A stretch of 64,000 bases of DNA. Source: Achromobacter kerstersii. Its GTDB lineage: Bacteria > Pseudomonadota > Gammaproteobacteria > Burkholderiales > Burkholderiaceae_B. Every line of letters begins with the position of its first letter. Positions within the stretch are counted from its first letter, which is position 1. Position numbers and translations under genes: made by a program. The DNA lies in contig NZ_CADIJQ010000001.1 of NCBI RefSeq assembly GCF_902859595.1, positions 1,860,001 to 1,924,000 on the forward strand, given 5' to 3'. Below, one piece after another: positions 36,642 through 46,586 of this stretch. The notes under the pieces are model-generated. The model did no database searches. It was not told the DNA's origin and saw only the letters and a program-made list of their open reading frames with translations.

Positions 36642-37220
36642 TCAGGCAAAGTTCTTGGCGGCGAACTCCCAGTTCACCAGGGCCCAGAAGTTTTCCAGAT
36701 ACTTGGGACGCGCGTTGCGGTAGTCGATGTAGTACGCGTGTTCCCAGACATCACAGGTGAGCAGCGGCTTGTCGGCCGTGGTCAGCGGGGTAGCAGCGTT
36801 GCTGGTGTTGACGATGTCAACCGAACCATCCGCCTTCTTGACCAGCCAGGTCCAGCCCGAACCGAAGTTGCCGGCTGCCGACTTGTTGAACGCTTCCTTG
36901 AAAGCGTCGAAGCTGCCCCACTTGGCGTTGATGGCGTCAGCCAGCTTGCCCGAGGGTGCGCCGCCGGCCTTGGGGGCCAGGCTGTTCCAGTAGAACGTGT
37001 GGTTCCAGATTTGAGCGGCGTTGTTGAAAATGCCACCCGAGGACTTCTTCACGATGTCTTCCAGCGACAGCGTTTCGAATTCCGTACCCGGGATCAGGTT
37101 GTTCAGGTTCGTGACGTACGTCTGGTGATGCTTACCGTAGTGGAACTCCAGCGTTTCCTTGGAGATGTGCGGAGCCAGCGCGTCCAGTTCGTAAGGCAGG
37201 GGGGGAAGAGTATGTGCCAT
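36642..37220 (-). CDS. sodB: Superoxide dismutase, Fe type
   Basis: 192-aa cytoplasmic enzyme that converts superoxide to hydrogen peroxide. The four metal ligands are His27, His74, Asp157 and His161; Gln70 in the AAQIWNH block is the residue typical of the iron form. The start is the ATG at 37218-37220 with an AAGGAA site about eight bases before it; a longer in-frame extension is rejected because the family begins [10 protein letters not shown]. It lies 141 bases downstream of the ankyrin gene in the same direction. Unlike many bacteria, no clear Fur box is seen directly upstream. Confidence 0.97.
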   Translation of the reverse strand: MAHTLPPLPYELDALAPHISKETLEFHYGKHHQTYVTNLNNLIPGTEFETLSLEDIVKKSSGGIFNNAAQIWNHTFYWNSLAPKAGGAPSGKLADAINAKWGSFDAFKEAFNKSAAGNFGSGWTWLVKKADGSVDIVNTSNAATPLTTADKPLLTCDVWEHAYYIDYRNARPKYLENFWALVNWEFAAKNFA

Positions 37221-37361
37221 GTGTTGGTTCCTTCTGTTGAGTGCACGATCAAGCCGTTCAATTGTATCGGCAACTAATGAGGATACCTTGTTAAACCCGC
37301 GCCTGTGCGGGGTTAACGGATGCATGTGCTTATGCGATGGCGCGCATTGATTTTGTAAACG

Positions 37362-40300
37362 CTACTCTTTCTCGTATCGCAGTTCCCTGCCCGCGCTAAA
37401 CTCCACCAGCGCGCCGTCTTTGTGCCGCGTGAACGTCTTGTGCATCGGCGTGCCGGCGGCCGATTCAGGCACCTCGACATCGATGCGGATGGCCCGTGCG
37501 CCGGCATCAATCTTGCTGATATCAACCGGATGCCAGCGCGCGCCCGAGGGCAGCGGCAGGAACACGGACAAGGCCTTCAACGTACCCGGCGCGATCGGCG
37601 CCGTGACGCCATCCGCGCCTTCCGAGGAGCGGGGCCCGCCGCCATAGTCGGCATCCGTCGACGACATCGCGACATCGATTTTGACGGGACGGTCGCGGTA
37701 GTACACGCGCACAGTCAGGGGATCGGCGCTTGCCGCCCCCGCCTCGGCATGCACCGCCGCGATGGGGGAATCCGGTTGTATCGGCGGCGTGTCCAGGAAC
37801 ACCTGTCTGCCGTCGCTGCGCCACGTGCCGCGCGCCGAGATATCGACCGCGCCGTAGCTCATGATGTAGTCGAAGCTGCCATCATGCGACAACAACAATT
37901 CGCTGCCCACTTCCCGCACGCCACGCAGTGAGTAGTGGCCAGGCAAACCGGAAGCATCGGTGGATTTGCTGGCGGCTTTGGCGCTGCCACGCGGCGCTGG
38001 CGCGGGCGGTGCGCACGTGGCAGTCAATGACACGCCAGCGTCTTGCAAGACCTTTGCGAACGCGGGCGCAGACTGGCACGCCAGCGTGTACGAAAACGTT
38101 TGCCCCGGCGGCGCAGACGCATTGTCGAAACGGGCATGGTGACGCGCCAGCAAGGCCAGCATGCGGGGCTGCCCCGTTTCCAGCGCCACCCAAGCCGGGC
38201 TGCGGCCCGCCGCGTCAGCCAAATCCGGTTGCGCGCCCGCGCTCAACATCGCGTCGGCCAGGTCTTCGCGGCCCAGCTCGATGGCGGCGATCAAGGGCGT
38301 TTGGCCATTGTCGAGCACCGCGTCCAATGCCCCGTGCGACGCCTGCACCCATTGCAGCATGGGCACGACTTCACCCTGCCGCGCCACGATCAACTGCCGG
38401 CTGTGCAGCAACTGCGACACGATGCGTTGCGGCAACGGCGCGGCGTCGCGCGCGCACGCGCCCTGCTCGCCCGTAAAGCCCGCCGCCCGCAATTGCGCAA
38501 AGAAACCCGGCTTGTCCAACAGATTGAGCTCGCCGCGTTCCGGCACGCACGCGTCCGCGATGCGTTGCCCCGTGGCCTGACTGACCCGCTGCACCAGCGC
38601 CATATCGCCCGAGGCCACTGCCGCGTTCAACAAGGCATACCGCGCGGGCGCGCGCGGCAGGCGCGGGTCGTCCAGCTTGGCGCCTGCGCGCAGCAGACGA
38701 TCCAACATCGCGGTGTCCTGCCGGCCAATCAACCAATACAAGGCGCTTTCGCCATGGGGCGCCAGGCCTGCCGGGTCGACACGCTTGGCCAGCAAGGCGT
38801 CGACGACCGGCGCCTGGCCGGAGGTGGCGGCCAATATCAACAAGGGCGTGGGGTCGCCGGCGCTGTCGCGCGGCAGTTCGATGGACGCGCCCGCGTCGAT
38901 CAGCATCAAGGCCAGCGCCGTGTCGCGGTTCTCGAGCGCACGACGAATGGCGTTCGCCCCCAACGACTTCAAATCGAATCCGGCATCGGCGAACTGCCGC
39001 AGCGTGGCCGCATCGCCGGCTTCAAGGGCAACATCCACTGCCGACTTCACGTCGTAGCCGTCACGCTTGACGCGCTGGTCCGCCCCCGCCGCCAGCAGCA
39101 GCTTGACGGCATCAGGCTTGCGGGCCTGGACGGCTTCGGCCAGCGGCGTGTTGCCATACTCATCGAGCGGATCGCCGTCCACGGCTGCACCCAATTCCAG
39201 CAGGCGTTGCAGCGTCTTCACGTCACCCTGCCGCGCGGCAAGATTCATGATCGGCCGCGCCTGCATTTCCAACTTCGTGAACACCATGGCGCTGCCTCGC
39301 GTCTGCGGGCCATGCTGCGTAAACGGCATGCCTTTACGCAGCAATTGCGCGGCAATGTCGGGGTGGCCGCCTGCCACCGCGGCTTGTGCGGCATCCAGCC
39401 AGACGTCGCGCCCGCCGGTTTCGCCGTAGCTCGTTGCGGAAATATGGCGCGGGCCCAACTCCATCAGCACGGGTACCGCGCCGGCGTTACCCAGGTAGGC
39501 CGCCAACGCCAATGCGGTCAGGCCGTCTTCATAGGCGGGCTTGCTGCCGGTTGCGGCCAAGGCTTTCAAGGGCGCGGCGCCTTCGGTCAATTCCACCATC
39601 GGCCCCCACGCCAGGTAGTCCGCCACGTCAGGTTCGAAATCCGCAAAGGGCTTGGCCGCGCCGGCCTTGAACAAGGCCAGCACCATCTGCGTCATCGACG
39701 CGCGATCCACCATGCGCGGCAGATACGTCATGCGCACGGCAAATTCAAAATCGCGGTTCAGCAGGAAATCCAAAGGCGTGCGGTTTTCATCGCCGCGCTG
39801 GTTTGGCTTTGCGCCAGCGGCAAGCAGGCTGTCCATGATCTCGGGCGTGCCATACAGCAAGGCCAGATGAAGAGGCGGCCGACGCGATTCGTAGGTGACG
39901 TCATCCAGCGCGGGCTTCGTGGCCAGCAGCGCGGCCAGCATGCGGGTGCGGGCCGGCAAGATCGCCTGATACGCCTTGCGGATATTGGCGGCGTCTTCCG
40001 GCGTGATGCTCCAGTACACGTCTTTGGCGCGCAAGGCGCGCGGCGGCATCAGCAAGGCATGCAGCAGCGGAATGCCATCCAGGGCGTAGTTGCCGGGATG
40101 ATCCACCGCAGGCAGCGCGGCAAGGAACGCGTCGGCGTCGCTTGCACGGACGGCGGCAAACAGCGCCTGCGTTTGCGGCGTATCGGCGGTTTTGTATTCG
40201 CGGTAAAGCGATTCGCAGTCGCAGGGTTTGCTTGGAGGCTGGTCCGCCACTTGTTGGGCTTTACTGGATTCCACGGCGGTCGGGTCGACCTTTACGCTTT

Positions 40301-40403
40301 CAGAGGCAGCCGCTTCGGCCTGTGCGAATACCGGGGGCCCCATCGCGATTGCCGCGCCGGCCAGAACGCCGGTTATCCAAGCCTTGCTTGCCTTGTGCTG
40401 CAT
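37362..40403 (-). CDS. Large secreted ankyrin-repeat protein
   Basis: 1013-aa protein with an N-terminal Sec signal (ITGVLAGAAIAMGPPVFAQA) and about a dozen ankyrin repeats, several in clear form, e.g. RPPLHLALLYGTPEIMDSLLAAGAKPNQ, NTPLAEAVQARKPDAVKLLLAAGAD and GQTPLIAAIELGREDLADAMLSAGAQPDL. The last 200 residues are different: YSLRGVREVGSELLLSHDGSFDYI... with a YGAVDISARGTW motif, which looks like a small beta-rich domain found in other hypothetical exported proteins. Periplasmic ankyrin proteins such as Pseudomonas AnkB assist antioxidant enzymes; sodB lies next downstream. Its precise partner is unknown. Confidence 0.9.
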   Translation of the reverse strand: MQHKASKAWITGVLAGAAIAMGPPVFAQAEAAASESVKVDPTAVESSKAQQVADQPPSKPCDCESLYREYKTADTPQTQALFAAVRASDADAFLAALPAVDHPGNYALDGIPLLHALLMPPRALRAKDVYWSITPEDAANIRKAYQAILPARTRMLAALLATKPALDDVTYESRRPPLHLALLYGTPEIMDSLLAAGAKPNQRGDENRTPLDFLLNRDFEFAVRMTYLPRMVDRASMTQMVLALFKAGAAKPFADFEPDVADYLAWGPMVELTEGAAPLKALAATGSKPAYEDGLTALALAAYLGNAGAVPVLMELGPRHISATSYGETGGRDVWLDAAQAAVAGGHPDIAAQLLRKGMPFTQHGPQTRGSAMVFTKLEMQARPIMNLAARQGDVKTLQRLLELGAAVDGDPLDEYGNTPLAEAVQARKPDAVKLLLAAGADQRVKRDGYDVKSAVDVALEAGDAATLRQFADAGFDLKSLGANAIRRALENRDTALALMLIDAGASIELPRDSAGDPTPLLILAATSGQAPVVDALLAKRVDPAGLAPHGESALYWLIGRQDTAMLDRLLRAGAKLDDPRLPRAPARYALLNAAVASGDMALVQRVSQATGQRIADACVPERGELNLLDKPGFFAQLRAAGFTGEQGACARDAAPLPQRIVSQLLHSRQLIVARQGEVVPMLQWVQASHGALDAVLDNGQTPLIAAIELGREDLADAMLSAGAQPDLADAAGRSPAWVALETGQPRMLALLARHHARFDNASAPPGQTFSYTLACQSAPAFAKVLQDAGVSLTATCAPPAPAPRGSAKAASKSTDASGLPGHYSLRGVREVGSELLLSHDGSFDYIMSYGAVDISARGTWRSDGRQVFLDTPPIQPDSPIAAVHAEAGAASADPLTVRVYYRDRPVKIDVAMSSTDADYGGGPRSSEGADGVTAPIAPGTLKALSVFLPLPSGARWHPVDISKIDAGARAIRIDVEVPESAAGTPMHKTFTRHKDGALVEFSAGRELRYEKE

Positions 40404-40419
40404 CGCGTCGCCTTAGAGT

Positions 40420-40499
40420 GCGTCGTAAAGTCAGTGCGTTGAAAAGACAGTGCGTTGAAAAGTCAGTGCATTGAAAAGTCAGTGGGTCGGACAGCCCGT
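40420..40499. repeat. Five tandem 16-bp repeats upstream of the ankyrin gene
   Basis: Units of 16 bases (consensus GCGTTGAAAAGTCAGT) at 40420, 40436, 40452, 40468 and 40484; copies 2-4 are nearly identical and the outer two are degenerate. They sit 17 bases before the ankyrin start, where its promoter should be, so they may act as repeated regulator sites or as a variable-number switch. Confidence 0.85.
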
Positions 40500-40540
40500 G
40501 GGTCGCGGATTACTGGGCCGGGTTCAACCCGACGAAAGCA

Positions 40541-41908
40541 TCAGCCGGGGTCGCGCGTCTTGCGGGTTTGCTGAACTTCAACCTGGGCGCCGCCTTGCGC
40601 AAAGCTCAGGTCCAGTGCTTGGCCCGCCGCCAAGGCAGACGCGTCGCGCACGATATGGCCATCGGCGTCGCGCGCAATGGCGTAACCGCGCGACAAGGTA
40701 TTGCCGGGGTCCAGCGCACGCAGTTGAGCGGAGGCTGCCGCCAGCCGGTTACGGCCTTGGACAAGCAGACGCGCATGCGCCTGGCCGAGCTGGCGCGTGG
40801 CGCTGGCCAGGCGATCGGCCGCGCGGCCGGTATCAGGCACGCGATGCGTCAAACGCTGCGCCAGCAGATTGACGCGCGCCGTGCGCCGGCCTTGCGGACC
40901 CGACCACGCAGACGCCAACCGGAAGCGCAGGCCATTCAACCGTTCGCGCTGATGCTCAAGCCGTTGCGCGGGCGACACCAGCTGGCCCGACGCGCGGTCC
41001 AGCCGCTGCGCGGCGCGTTCCAGGCGGCGTTGCTGGCCTCGCACCATGGTCTGGGCCGATTGCATGACCCGGCCCATCAACTCTGACCTGGGCACGCAAG
41101 CCAGTTCGGCGGCGGCAGTGGGGGTGGGTGCACGCACGTCCGCCACAAAATCCACAATGGTGAAGTCGGTTTCGTGGCCTACGCCACTGATCACGGGAAT
41201 GTCGCTGGCCGCGACCTGACGCGCCAGATCTTCGTCGTTAAAGCTCCACAAGTCTTCGATGCTGCCCCCGCCGCGCACCAGCAGCAGCGTGTCAACTTCG
41301 GCACGCTCGTTGGCCAGGCGGACCTGGGCGGCGAGCCTGCCGGCCGCGTCCGCCCCCTGAACCGGGGCCGGATAGATGATGACGGGCACCTGGGGCGCAC
41401 GCCGGGCCAGCGCCGACAACACATCGCGCAGCGCCGCGGCGTGCAGCGAGGTAATCACCCCGATAGCGCGCGGCAGCCGGACGGGCTCGCGCTTGCGGGC
41501 AGGATCGAACAGGCCTTCAGAGGCCAATTGCTCTTTCAGCCGCAGAAATGCTTCATATAGATTGCCCAGCCCGGCGCGCCGCATGGCGTCGGCCTGCAAC
41601 TGGTAGTCGCCCCGGGGCTCGTACAGCGACACCCTGGCCCGAATTTCGACCTGGTCGCCTGCGCGCGGCACGAAACCGACTGCACTGGCGCGGCTTCGGA
41701 ACATGACTGCCCGCACCGAGGCCCGGCTGTCCTTGAGCGTGAAGTACCAATGCCCGGATGCCGCCTGCGTGAAGTTGGAAATCTCTCCGCGCACCCATAA
41801 CGCCGGGATGCTGCGCTCCAACAACTGCCCCACTGCTTGGTTTAGCTGGGCAACTGTCAGGATATCCCGCGTGAATGCGTTGTTTGTGACTGCAAATTCA
41901 ATTGTCAT
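40541..41908 (-). CDS. xseA: Exodeoxyribonuclease VII large subunit
   Basis: Degrades single-stranded DNA with the small subunit XseB, in mismatch repair. 455 aa from the ATG at 41906-41908. The N-terminal OB fold carries LTVAQLNQAVGQLLERSIPALWVRGEISNFTQAASGHWYFTLKD, followed by the catalytic block GVITSLHAAALRDVLSAL and the RGGGSIEDLWSFNDEDLARQV/GVGHETDFTIVDFVADVRAPTPTAAAE block. An in-frame extension to 42016 is rejected. xseB is not in the window. Confidence 0.95.
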   Translation of the reverse strand: MTIEFAVTNNAFTRDILTVAQLNQAVGQLLERSIPALWVRGEISNFTQAASGHWYFTLKDSRASVRAVMFRSRASAVGFVPRAGDQVEIRARVSLYEPRGDYQLQADAMRRAGLGNLYEAFLRLKEQLASEGLFDPARKREPVRLPRAIGVITSLHAAALRDVLSALARRAPQVPVIIYPAPVQGADAAGRLAAQVRLANERAEVDTLLLVRGGGSIEDLWSFNDEDLARQVAASDIPVISGVGHETDFTIVDFVADVRAPTPTAAAELACVPRSELMGRVMQSAQTMVRGQQRRLERAAQRLDRASGQLVSPAQRLEHQRERLNGLRFRLASAWSGPQGRRTARVNLLAQRLTHRVPDTGRAADRLASATRQLGQAHARLLVQGRNRLAAASAQLRALDPGNTLSRGYAIARDADGHIVRDASALAAGQALDLSFAQGGAQVEVQQTRKTRDPG

Positions 41909-42019
41909 GGGGCTTTCCGATGCGTACCTGTCCACAGGGCATACGTAGCGGGCCGCAATGATACCGCGTTCACAGATTTTTGCAGCGGCGGCCCTGACAG
42001 CCAATAAATTCCGCACAAG

Positions 42020-42150
42020 GTGCTGATTTTTATAGGATTTTTATAAAAACCCAGTTGCGCTCAATTGAAGCAAACAAGCGCCAGCCCCGTGCCCACAAGC
42101 GTTTCGGCAGAGTTTTACACAGAATTATCCACAACTTCTGTGGATAATTC
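42020..42150. promoter_or_regulatory. Inverted pair of perfect DnaA boxes with AT-rich repeats
   Basis: TTATCCACA at 42125-42133 and its complement TGTGGATAA at 42139-42147 are inside a 12-bp perfect inverted repeat (42122-42133 with 42139-42150). A weaker box TTTTACACA lies at 42113-42121. Upstream is an AT-rich stretch with the direct repeat GATTTTTATA (42025-42034, 42036-42045) and the palindrome TTTTTATAAAAA (42038-42049). It sits in the 352-base divergent gap between xseA and exbB; no dnaA or dnaN gene is near. Confidence 0.75.
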
Positions 42151-42260
42151 CGGCACTTGTCCGCCTTGCCACAAGCCCGCCGCGCCGTTACAGTTTCGTC
42201 TTGATCAGACGTCTGCACGCGCCGTCCTGCGCGCCCGGATTCCCCCAGGAGTTGAACGCT

Positions 42261-42884
42261 TTGCTATCCATTCTGCGCGAGGCCGGCTGGCCTATCTGGC
42301 CCCTGCTGGCCACCTCCGTGCTGGGTCTGGCGCTGATCTTCGAGCGCTTCCTGTCGCTGCGCCGCAGCCTGATCCTGCCGCGTGGCCTGAATGAACAGGT
42401 CGCCGACATGCTGCGCAATCATCAGGACACCCCGGAATCCATCAACCGGCTGGAACGCAATTCCCCGCTGGGCCGCGTGCTGGCTGAGGTGATGCGTCAC
42501 CGTCATCTGCCCCGCGAAGAACTGCGCAACGTGGTCGAAGACACGGGCCGCGCCGTTGCGCACGACCTTAGCCGCTACATCCCCGCCATCGGCACAATTG
42601 CCGTGGTGGCGCCGCTGATGGGCCTGTTCGGCACCGTCGTCGGCATGATCGAAATCTTTGGCTCTTACACCCCTGGCGGCGGCGACCCGGCGCAGTTGGC
42701 CCGTGGCATCTCGATGGCGCTGTACAACACCGGCTTTGGCATCCTGATCGCCATTCCCGCCATGATCGCGCACCGTTACCTGCGCAGCCGCGTCGACGGT
42801 TATCTAAGCGCCATGGAGCAATCCGCGTCGCGCCTGGTGCGCGCCGTGTCGTCGCATTCTGCGGCCCGCGAGGGGCGTTCATGA
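42261..42884 (+). CDS. exbB: ExbB/TolQ/MotA-family proton-channel protein
   Basis: 207-aa inner-membrane protein with three hydrophobic helices (near 10-30, 105-130, 150-175). The family pattern GTVVGMIEIF and the long helix AMEQSASRLVRAV are typical of ExbB. I chose the TTG start at 42261 because AGGAG lies nine bases before it and the N terminus (LSILREAGWPIWPLLATSV) fits the first helix of the family; no ATG fits. It energises a TonB- or TolA-like partner with ExbD. ATGA overlap with the next gene. Confidence 0.85.
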   Translation: MLSILREAGWPIWPLLATSVLGLALIFERFLSLRRSLILPRGLNEQVADMLRNHQDTPESINRLERNSPLGRVLAEVMRHRHLPREELRNVVEDTGRAVAHDLSRYIPAIGTIAVVAPLMGLFGTVVGMIEIFGSYTPGGGDPAQLARGISMALYNTGFGILIAIPAMIAHRYLRSRVDGYLSAMEQSASRLVRAVSSHSAAREGRS

Positions 42885-43294
42885 ATTTCCGCGGCTCACG
42901 GGGTGATCGCGACGAGCTGGACATCAACCTGATTCCGCTCATCGACGTTTTGCTGGTCATCCTGATCTTCCTGGCGGCCACCACGTCGTTCGCACGCTTC
43001 ACGCAGCTGAAAGTCACGCTGCCGCAAGCCTCGTCCGAGCAAGACACCCCGCCCGCGCTGGAAGTGGCCGTCAGCCAGGATGGGCGCTATGCGTTGAACG
43101 GCACGCTGATCGACGTGTCCACGCCGCCCGAAATCGCCGACGCGCTGCGTCAGGCCGCCGCCGGCAAGCCCGATGCGCTGGTGGTCATCAATGCCGACGC
43201 CCAAGCCACCCATCAATCCGTGATCAACATCATGGAAGCCGCCCGCCTGGCGGGCATCGGCCGCGTCAACTTCGCCGCCCAGACCACCCGGTGA
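42881..43294 (+). CDS. exbD: ExbD/TolR-family biopolymer transport protein
   Basis: 137-aa protein with a short cytoplasmic start, one membrane helix ([25 protein letters not shown], including the conserved Asp) and a periplasmic domain. The ATG overlaps the exbB stop by four bases. The stop overlaps lpxK by four bases (GTGA). In this neighbourhood ExbBD may serve cell-envelope or iron transport; no tonB gene is present. Confidence 0.92.
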   Translation: MNFRGSRGDRDELDINLIPLIDVLLVILIFLAATTSFARFTQLKVTLPQASSEQDTPPALEVAVSQDGRYALNGTLIDVSTPPEIADALRQAAAGKPDALVVINADAQATHQSVINIMEAARLAGIGRVNFAAQTTR

Positions 43295-44340
43295 GCAATC
43301 CGCGTTCGTCCCCTTCGCTGCTGGCCCGCCAGTGGCAGCATGGCGGCTGGCTGTCGACCTTGCTGCTGCCGCTGTCCGCCTTGACCGCGTGGGCAGTGGC
43401 GCGCAAGCGCACCGCCTATCTCAGCGGGGCCAAACCCAGCTACCGCGCCCCCGTGCCGGTGGTGGTGGTGGGCAACGTCTACGTCGGCGGCACGGGCAAG
43501 ACGCCCATGGTCATCGCCACCGTTGAAGGCCTGCGCGCACGCGGTTACACGCCGGGCGTCGTCAGCCGGGGGTACGGCGTAAAGATCGGCCCCGACGCGC
43601 GCGTGGGGGCCGGCGCGCTGGAAGCGGCCCGTTTTGGCGATGAACCCGCATTGATCGCCCGCGCCACGGCCGCCCCCATTTCCGTACACCCCAAGCGCGC
43701 ACTGGCGGCGCAGGCCTTGTTGAAGGCCCACCCCGAGGTCGATGTCATCGTCTCTGACGACGGCCTGCAACATCTGGCGCTGGCCCGAGACATCGAAATC
43801 GTGGTGCAGGATGCGCGCGGCGTGGGCAACGGGCGTTTGCTGCCCGCCGGCCCCTTGCGCGAACCCGCCAGCCGTTTGCAGGATGTGGATGTGGTGGTGA
43901 CGAACATCGGCACGGCGGACGGCCGGCCGGCCAACACCGGCAATGGCCGGCCCCGCCAGGTGCGAATGTGGCTGGAACCGGGCGATACGCATCAGATCGA
44001 AACGGGCGCCACGCGCCCCTTGTCTGCTTATGCCGGGCAGCCCCGCATCGCGGCGGCCGCCGGCATTGGCAACCCGGAACGCTTCTTCACGACGCTGCGT
44101 GTAGCGGGCATCACGTTGGACGCGACCCTGCCCCTGCCCGACCACCACGATTACGCCGAGTCCCCCTTCCAGACACTGGCGGCGGACACCATCCTGGTCA
44201 CGTCCAAGGACGCCATCAAGTGCGCCGCCTTGCACGACGCGCGTTTGTGGGAAGTGCCGGTCGAGGCCGCGTTTTCAGACCCGGGTTTGTTTGATTGGCT
44301 GGCGCAGGCTCTGCGCCAGCCCGCCCGCGTCCAGCGTTAA
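43291..44340 (+). CDS. lpxK: Tetraacyldisaccharide 4'-kinase LpxK
   Basis: 349-aa inner-membrane kinase that phosphorylates the lipid A precursor to lipid IVA. The P-loop is [12 protein letters not shown] (61-72); the N-terminal amphipathic helix ([20 protein letters not shown]) is present and the [12 protein letters not shown] motif follows. It starts with GTG at 43291-43293 overlapping the exbD stop. Its stop overlaps that of the convergent IgaA-like gene by three bases, and there is no terminator between them. Confidence 0.95.
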   Translation: MSNPRSSPSLLARQWQHGGWLSTLLLPLSALTAWAVARKRTAYLSGAKPSYRAPVPVVVVGNVYVGGTGKTPMVIATVEGLRARGYTPGVVSRGYGVKIGPDARVGAGALEAARFGDEPALIARATAAPISVHPKRALAAQALLKAHPEVDVIVSDDGLQHLALARDIEIVVQDARGVGNGRLLPAGPLREPASRLQDVDVVVTNIGTADGRPANTGNGRPRQVRMWLEPGDTHQIETGATRPLSAYAGQPRIAAAAGIGNPERFFTTLRVAGITLDATLPLPDHHDYAESPFQTLAADTILVTSKDAIKCAALHDARLWEVPVEAAFSDPGLFDWLAQALRQPARVQR

Positions 44341-46586
44341 AAGAACGCGGTTTTCGCGGCGCTGCGGCGTTGTGCGTATTCCAGCAGGGCTTTCTCGCGC
44401 ATGGACGCGGCGCGCTTGCGCATCACGGCTAACGGCGCATGCACCAGCACCAGCAATGCGGCAAGCAGCAGCCACGCCATGCGTGCGGCAGACGGCCACG
44501 GGTTGTCCAGGCTGCGCGTGGCGTCGATGGTGATTTCTGGCGCGCCGGAGGCGTCGCTGCCCACGTGCACAACCAGGCCGTTAACCGAGAACGGCATGGC
44601 GCCTTCCGGCGAAAACATGCGCTTTTGCTGTTCCCATGCAGCCAGCGGGTCATTCATGCCGCTGTGCTTGAGCTCGGGCAACACAGCATGCGGGCCAGGC
44701 AACACCCGCAGCACCGCCCCGCCCCGTTGCGATGCCTTCGCCAGTCCGGACGCCCGGTCCAACGCTGCCCTGACTGCGGGTTCCGCACTGGCTCGCGCGC
44801 GGCTCTGCACGGCCTTGATCGAAGGGGACAGCATCACGCCTTCGTCGTTACGGCCCTTGGCGGTGAACGTGCCCGCTTCCGCAAGCTTCAGCAGTTCCAG
44901 CCAGGATTCCGGCTCTTCCCTGGCCAGCATGATGTTTTCCACAAATTCATGCTTCAGCGCGTCGCACGCCGAGATCGCGTCGCCGGTCACCGACTCGCAC
45001 GCCGCCTCGATGCCCTGCACCGTCTTGGTCAACCCGATCACGTTCGCCGCCGTGACCGATCGCGCGCTGTAGAGCGCCATCGGGTCATTGCGTGATTGCC
45101 CCAGCGCCTGGCTGCGGATCAACATATCCATCATCGGGTTGGGCTTGGTTTTCAGGAACGCGCCGGTGTACAGCCGCAGCAGTGGCTCGTCGACGGCCAG
45201 CGGGGCGAGTGTGGGCGGGCTGCCCTCCCAGCGCAGTTGGCTGCAATCGAACGCCACCCGGTTCACGGCTTCGTCAGACTGCAATTCGCAACGCGCGCTT
45301 CCCCGCAGCGACACGACCGTGCCGACCGCCGGCAGATCCTTGGCCAACGCGGCGGCCGAATCAAACTGCTGCGGTTGCGCGCCGCGTACCCAGGCGCTGG
45401 TGAGTGCGGCGTCGCCGTTCAAATTGTCTGCAGTCAGCAACAACGCCCCGCCCGCCAACAGGCCCACGAGCGTCAGCGTGGCGTGCCTGCCCCAGAATAC
45501 GCGCGGAAACAGGCGCTGCTCTTCGTCCAGCGAGTAGTTGCTGTCCATGCGCACGACGGAGTAATCCTGCACCCGCATGTCGACGTCGATGCGGCCGTCG
45601 TCGGGCAAAGTCATCGTGCTGCGCCAATGGTCGGGCAGCTTGATGGGCAACTTGTCGCCCAGGAAAAGCTGCGTTGACACGGCCTGCGAGTTTTCAGGGT
45701 TGGTCAGCACGATGACATTGAGCTCGCCGCGCGCCCGATTCACTTTCTGCGGCGCATCGGGCTTGCGACGGCGCCAGGTCAGCCACAGGGCCAGCACCGC
45801 CAGCGCAGCCGCGGCGCCCGCGAACGCCACGCCGCCATCCGCCGCCGTTATCGCCAAGCCGATAAAAGCCAACAGCCACACCATGGCAATCCAGAACGCG
45901 ATACCCGGCCGTTGGCGCTCTGCGATTTCGGCGGGCGTTTCGTCGCGCTGGTTCAGAATGTCCACGCGCACGGCCTCGGCAAGGTCATGCTCGGAGGCCT
46001 TGCCTGCCGGCGTGCCGGTGGGGCGATCTGTGTGCAGCTCGGCCTGCGGCTCAGGCGTGTCCAACGGCGCCACATCCTGCAACGCCCCGATTTTTCCGCT
46101 GGCCCATTGCTGGTCCTGCTTCTGGCGGCGCTGTTCGCGCTCGCGCCCGCCCGCAAGGTCGAACTCGCCGTTCAAGGCGACGACGATGGCGAATTTCTCG
46201 GTCATCACGACTTCGGCCACATTGTCTTCGCGCAGGAAGTCGCGGGCGTCATAGGGCAGCACCACATCCACGCCACCCAGGGTGTCATGCATGGTGGACC
46301 CGCCCTGGCCGGTCTCAAGACCGTGCCGCACGAACGCCCCCTTGAGCGGGAAAACGCTGTCATTGACCAGGCTGGCCGTCTTCTTGGGATTCGCGGGCGA
46401 CACCAGGAACGGCTGCACCATGGCGGCTTCTTGCGCCGACAACGTCCGCAACGCCTGACCTTCATGTTTGAGTTCGCGCAGCGCTCCCTTGTTATCGCTG
46501 CGCCGCATCATGTACGTAATCCAGCTGATCAGTGACCACACCAGAATGATCAGCATCAACCCCAGTTTGAGGGTGTTGGAATCCAT
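44337..46586 (-). CDS. IgaA/UmoB (YrfF) family membrane protein
   Basis: 749-aa membrane protein that I recognise as an IgaA/UmoB relative: [65 protein letters not shown] and FDCSQLRW all have counterparts in enterobacterial IgaA. Topology also fits: hydrophobic helices near 7-27, 229-249, 252-272, 368-386 and 702-722, with a large soluble domain between the last two that holds four cysteines (433, 448, 530, 541), as in IgaA. The ATG at 46584-46586 has an AGGGAAAG site. IgaA restrains the Rcs phosphorelay by binding RcsD; I know of no Rcs system in this group, so the role here is open. The gene lies backwards between lpxK and the Trm112 gene. Confidence 0.75.
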   Translation of the reverse strand: MDSNTLKLGLMLIILVWSLISWITYMMRRSDNKGALRELKHEGQALRTLSAQEAAMVQPFLVSPANPKKTASLVNDSVFPLKGAFVRHGLETGQGGSTMHDTLGGVDVVLPYDARDFLREDNVAEVVMTEKFAIVVALNGEFDLAGGREREQRRQKQDQQWASGKIGALQDVAPLDTPEPQAELHTDRPTGTPAGKASEHDLAEAVRVDILNQRDETPAEIAERQRPGIAFWIAMVWLLAFIGLAITAADGGVAFAGAAAALAVLALWLTWRRRKPDAPQKVNRARGELNVIVLTNPENSQAVSTQLFLGDKLPIKLPDHWRSTMTLPDDGRIDVDMRVQDYSVVRMDSNYSLDEEQRLFPRVFWGRHATLTLVGLLAGGALLLTADNLNGDAALTSAWVRGAQPQQFDSAAALAKDLPAVGTVVSLRGSARCELQSDEAVNRVAFDCSQLRWEGSPPTLAPLAVDEPLLRLYTGAFLKTKPNPMMDMLIRSQALGQSRNDPMALYSARSVTAANVIGLTKTVQGIEAACESVTGDAISACDALKHEFVENIMLAREEPESWLELLKLAEAGTFTAKGRNDEGVMLSPSIKAVQSRARASAEPAVRAALDRASGLAKASQRGGAVLRVLPGPHAVLPELKHSGMNDPLAAWEQQKRMFSPEGAMPFSVNGLVVHVGSDASGAPEITIDATRSLDNPWPSAARMAWLLLAALLVLVHAPLAVMRKRAASMREKALLEYAQRRSAAKTAFF

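Noticed and set aside
38043..40442. A 799-codon plus-strand frame opposite the ankyrin gene
   Set aside because: No signal or domain; the ankyrin repeats read only from the minus strand.
42020..42150. Replication origin
   Set aside because: Only one perfect inverted pair of DnaA boxes is seen and no dnaA, dnaN, gyrB or partition gene is near; a titration or control site is more likely.
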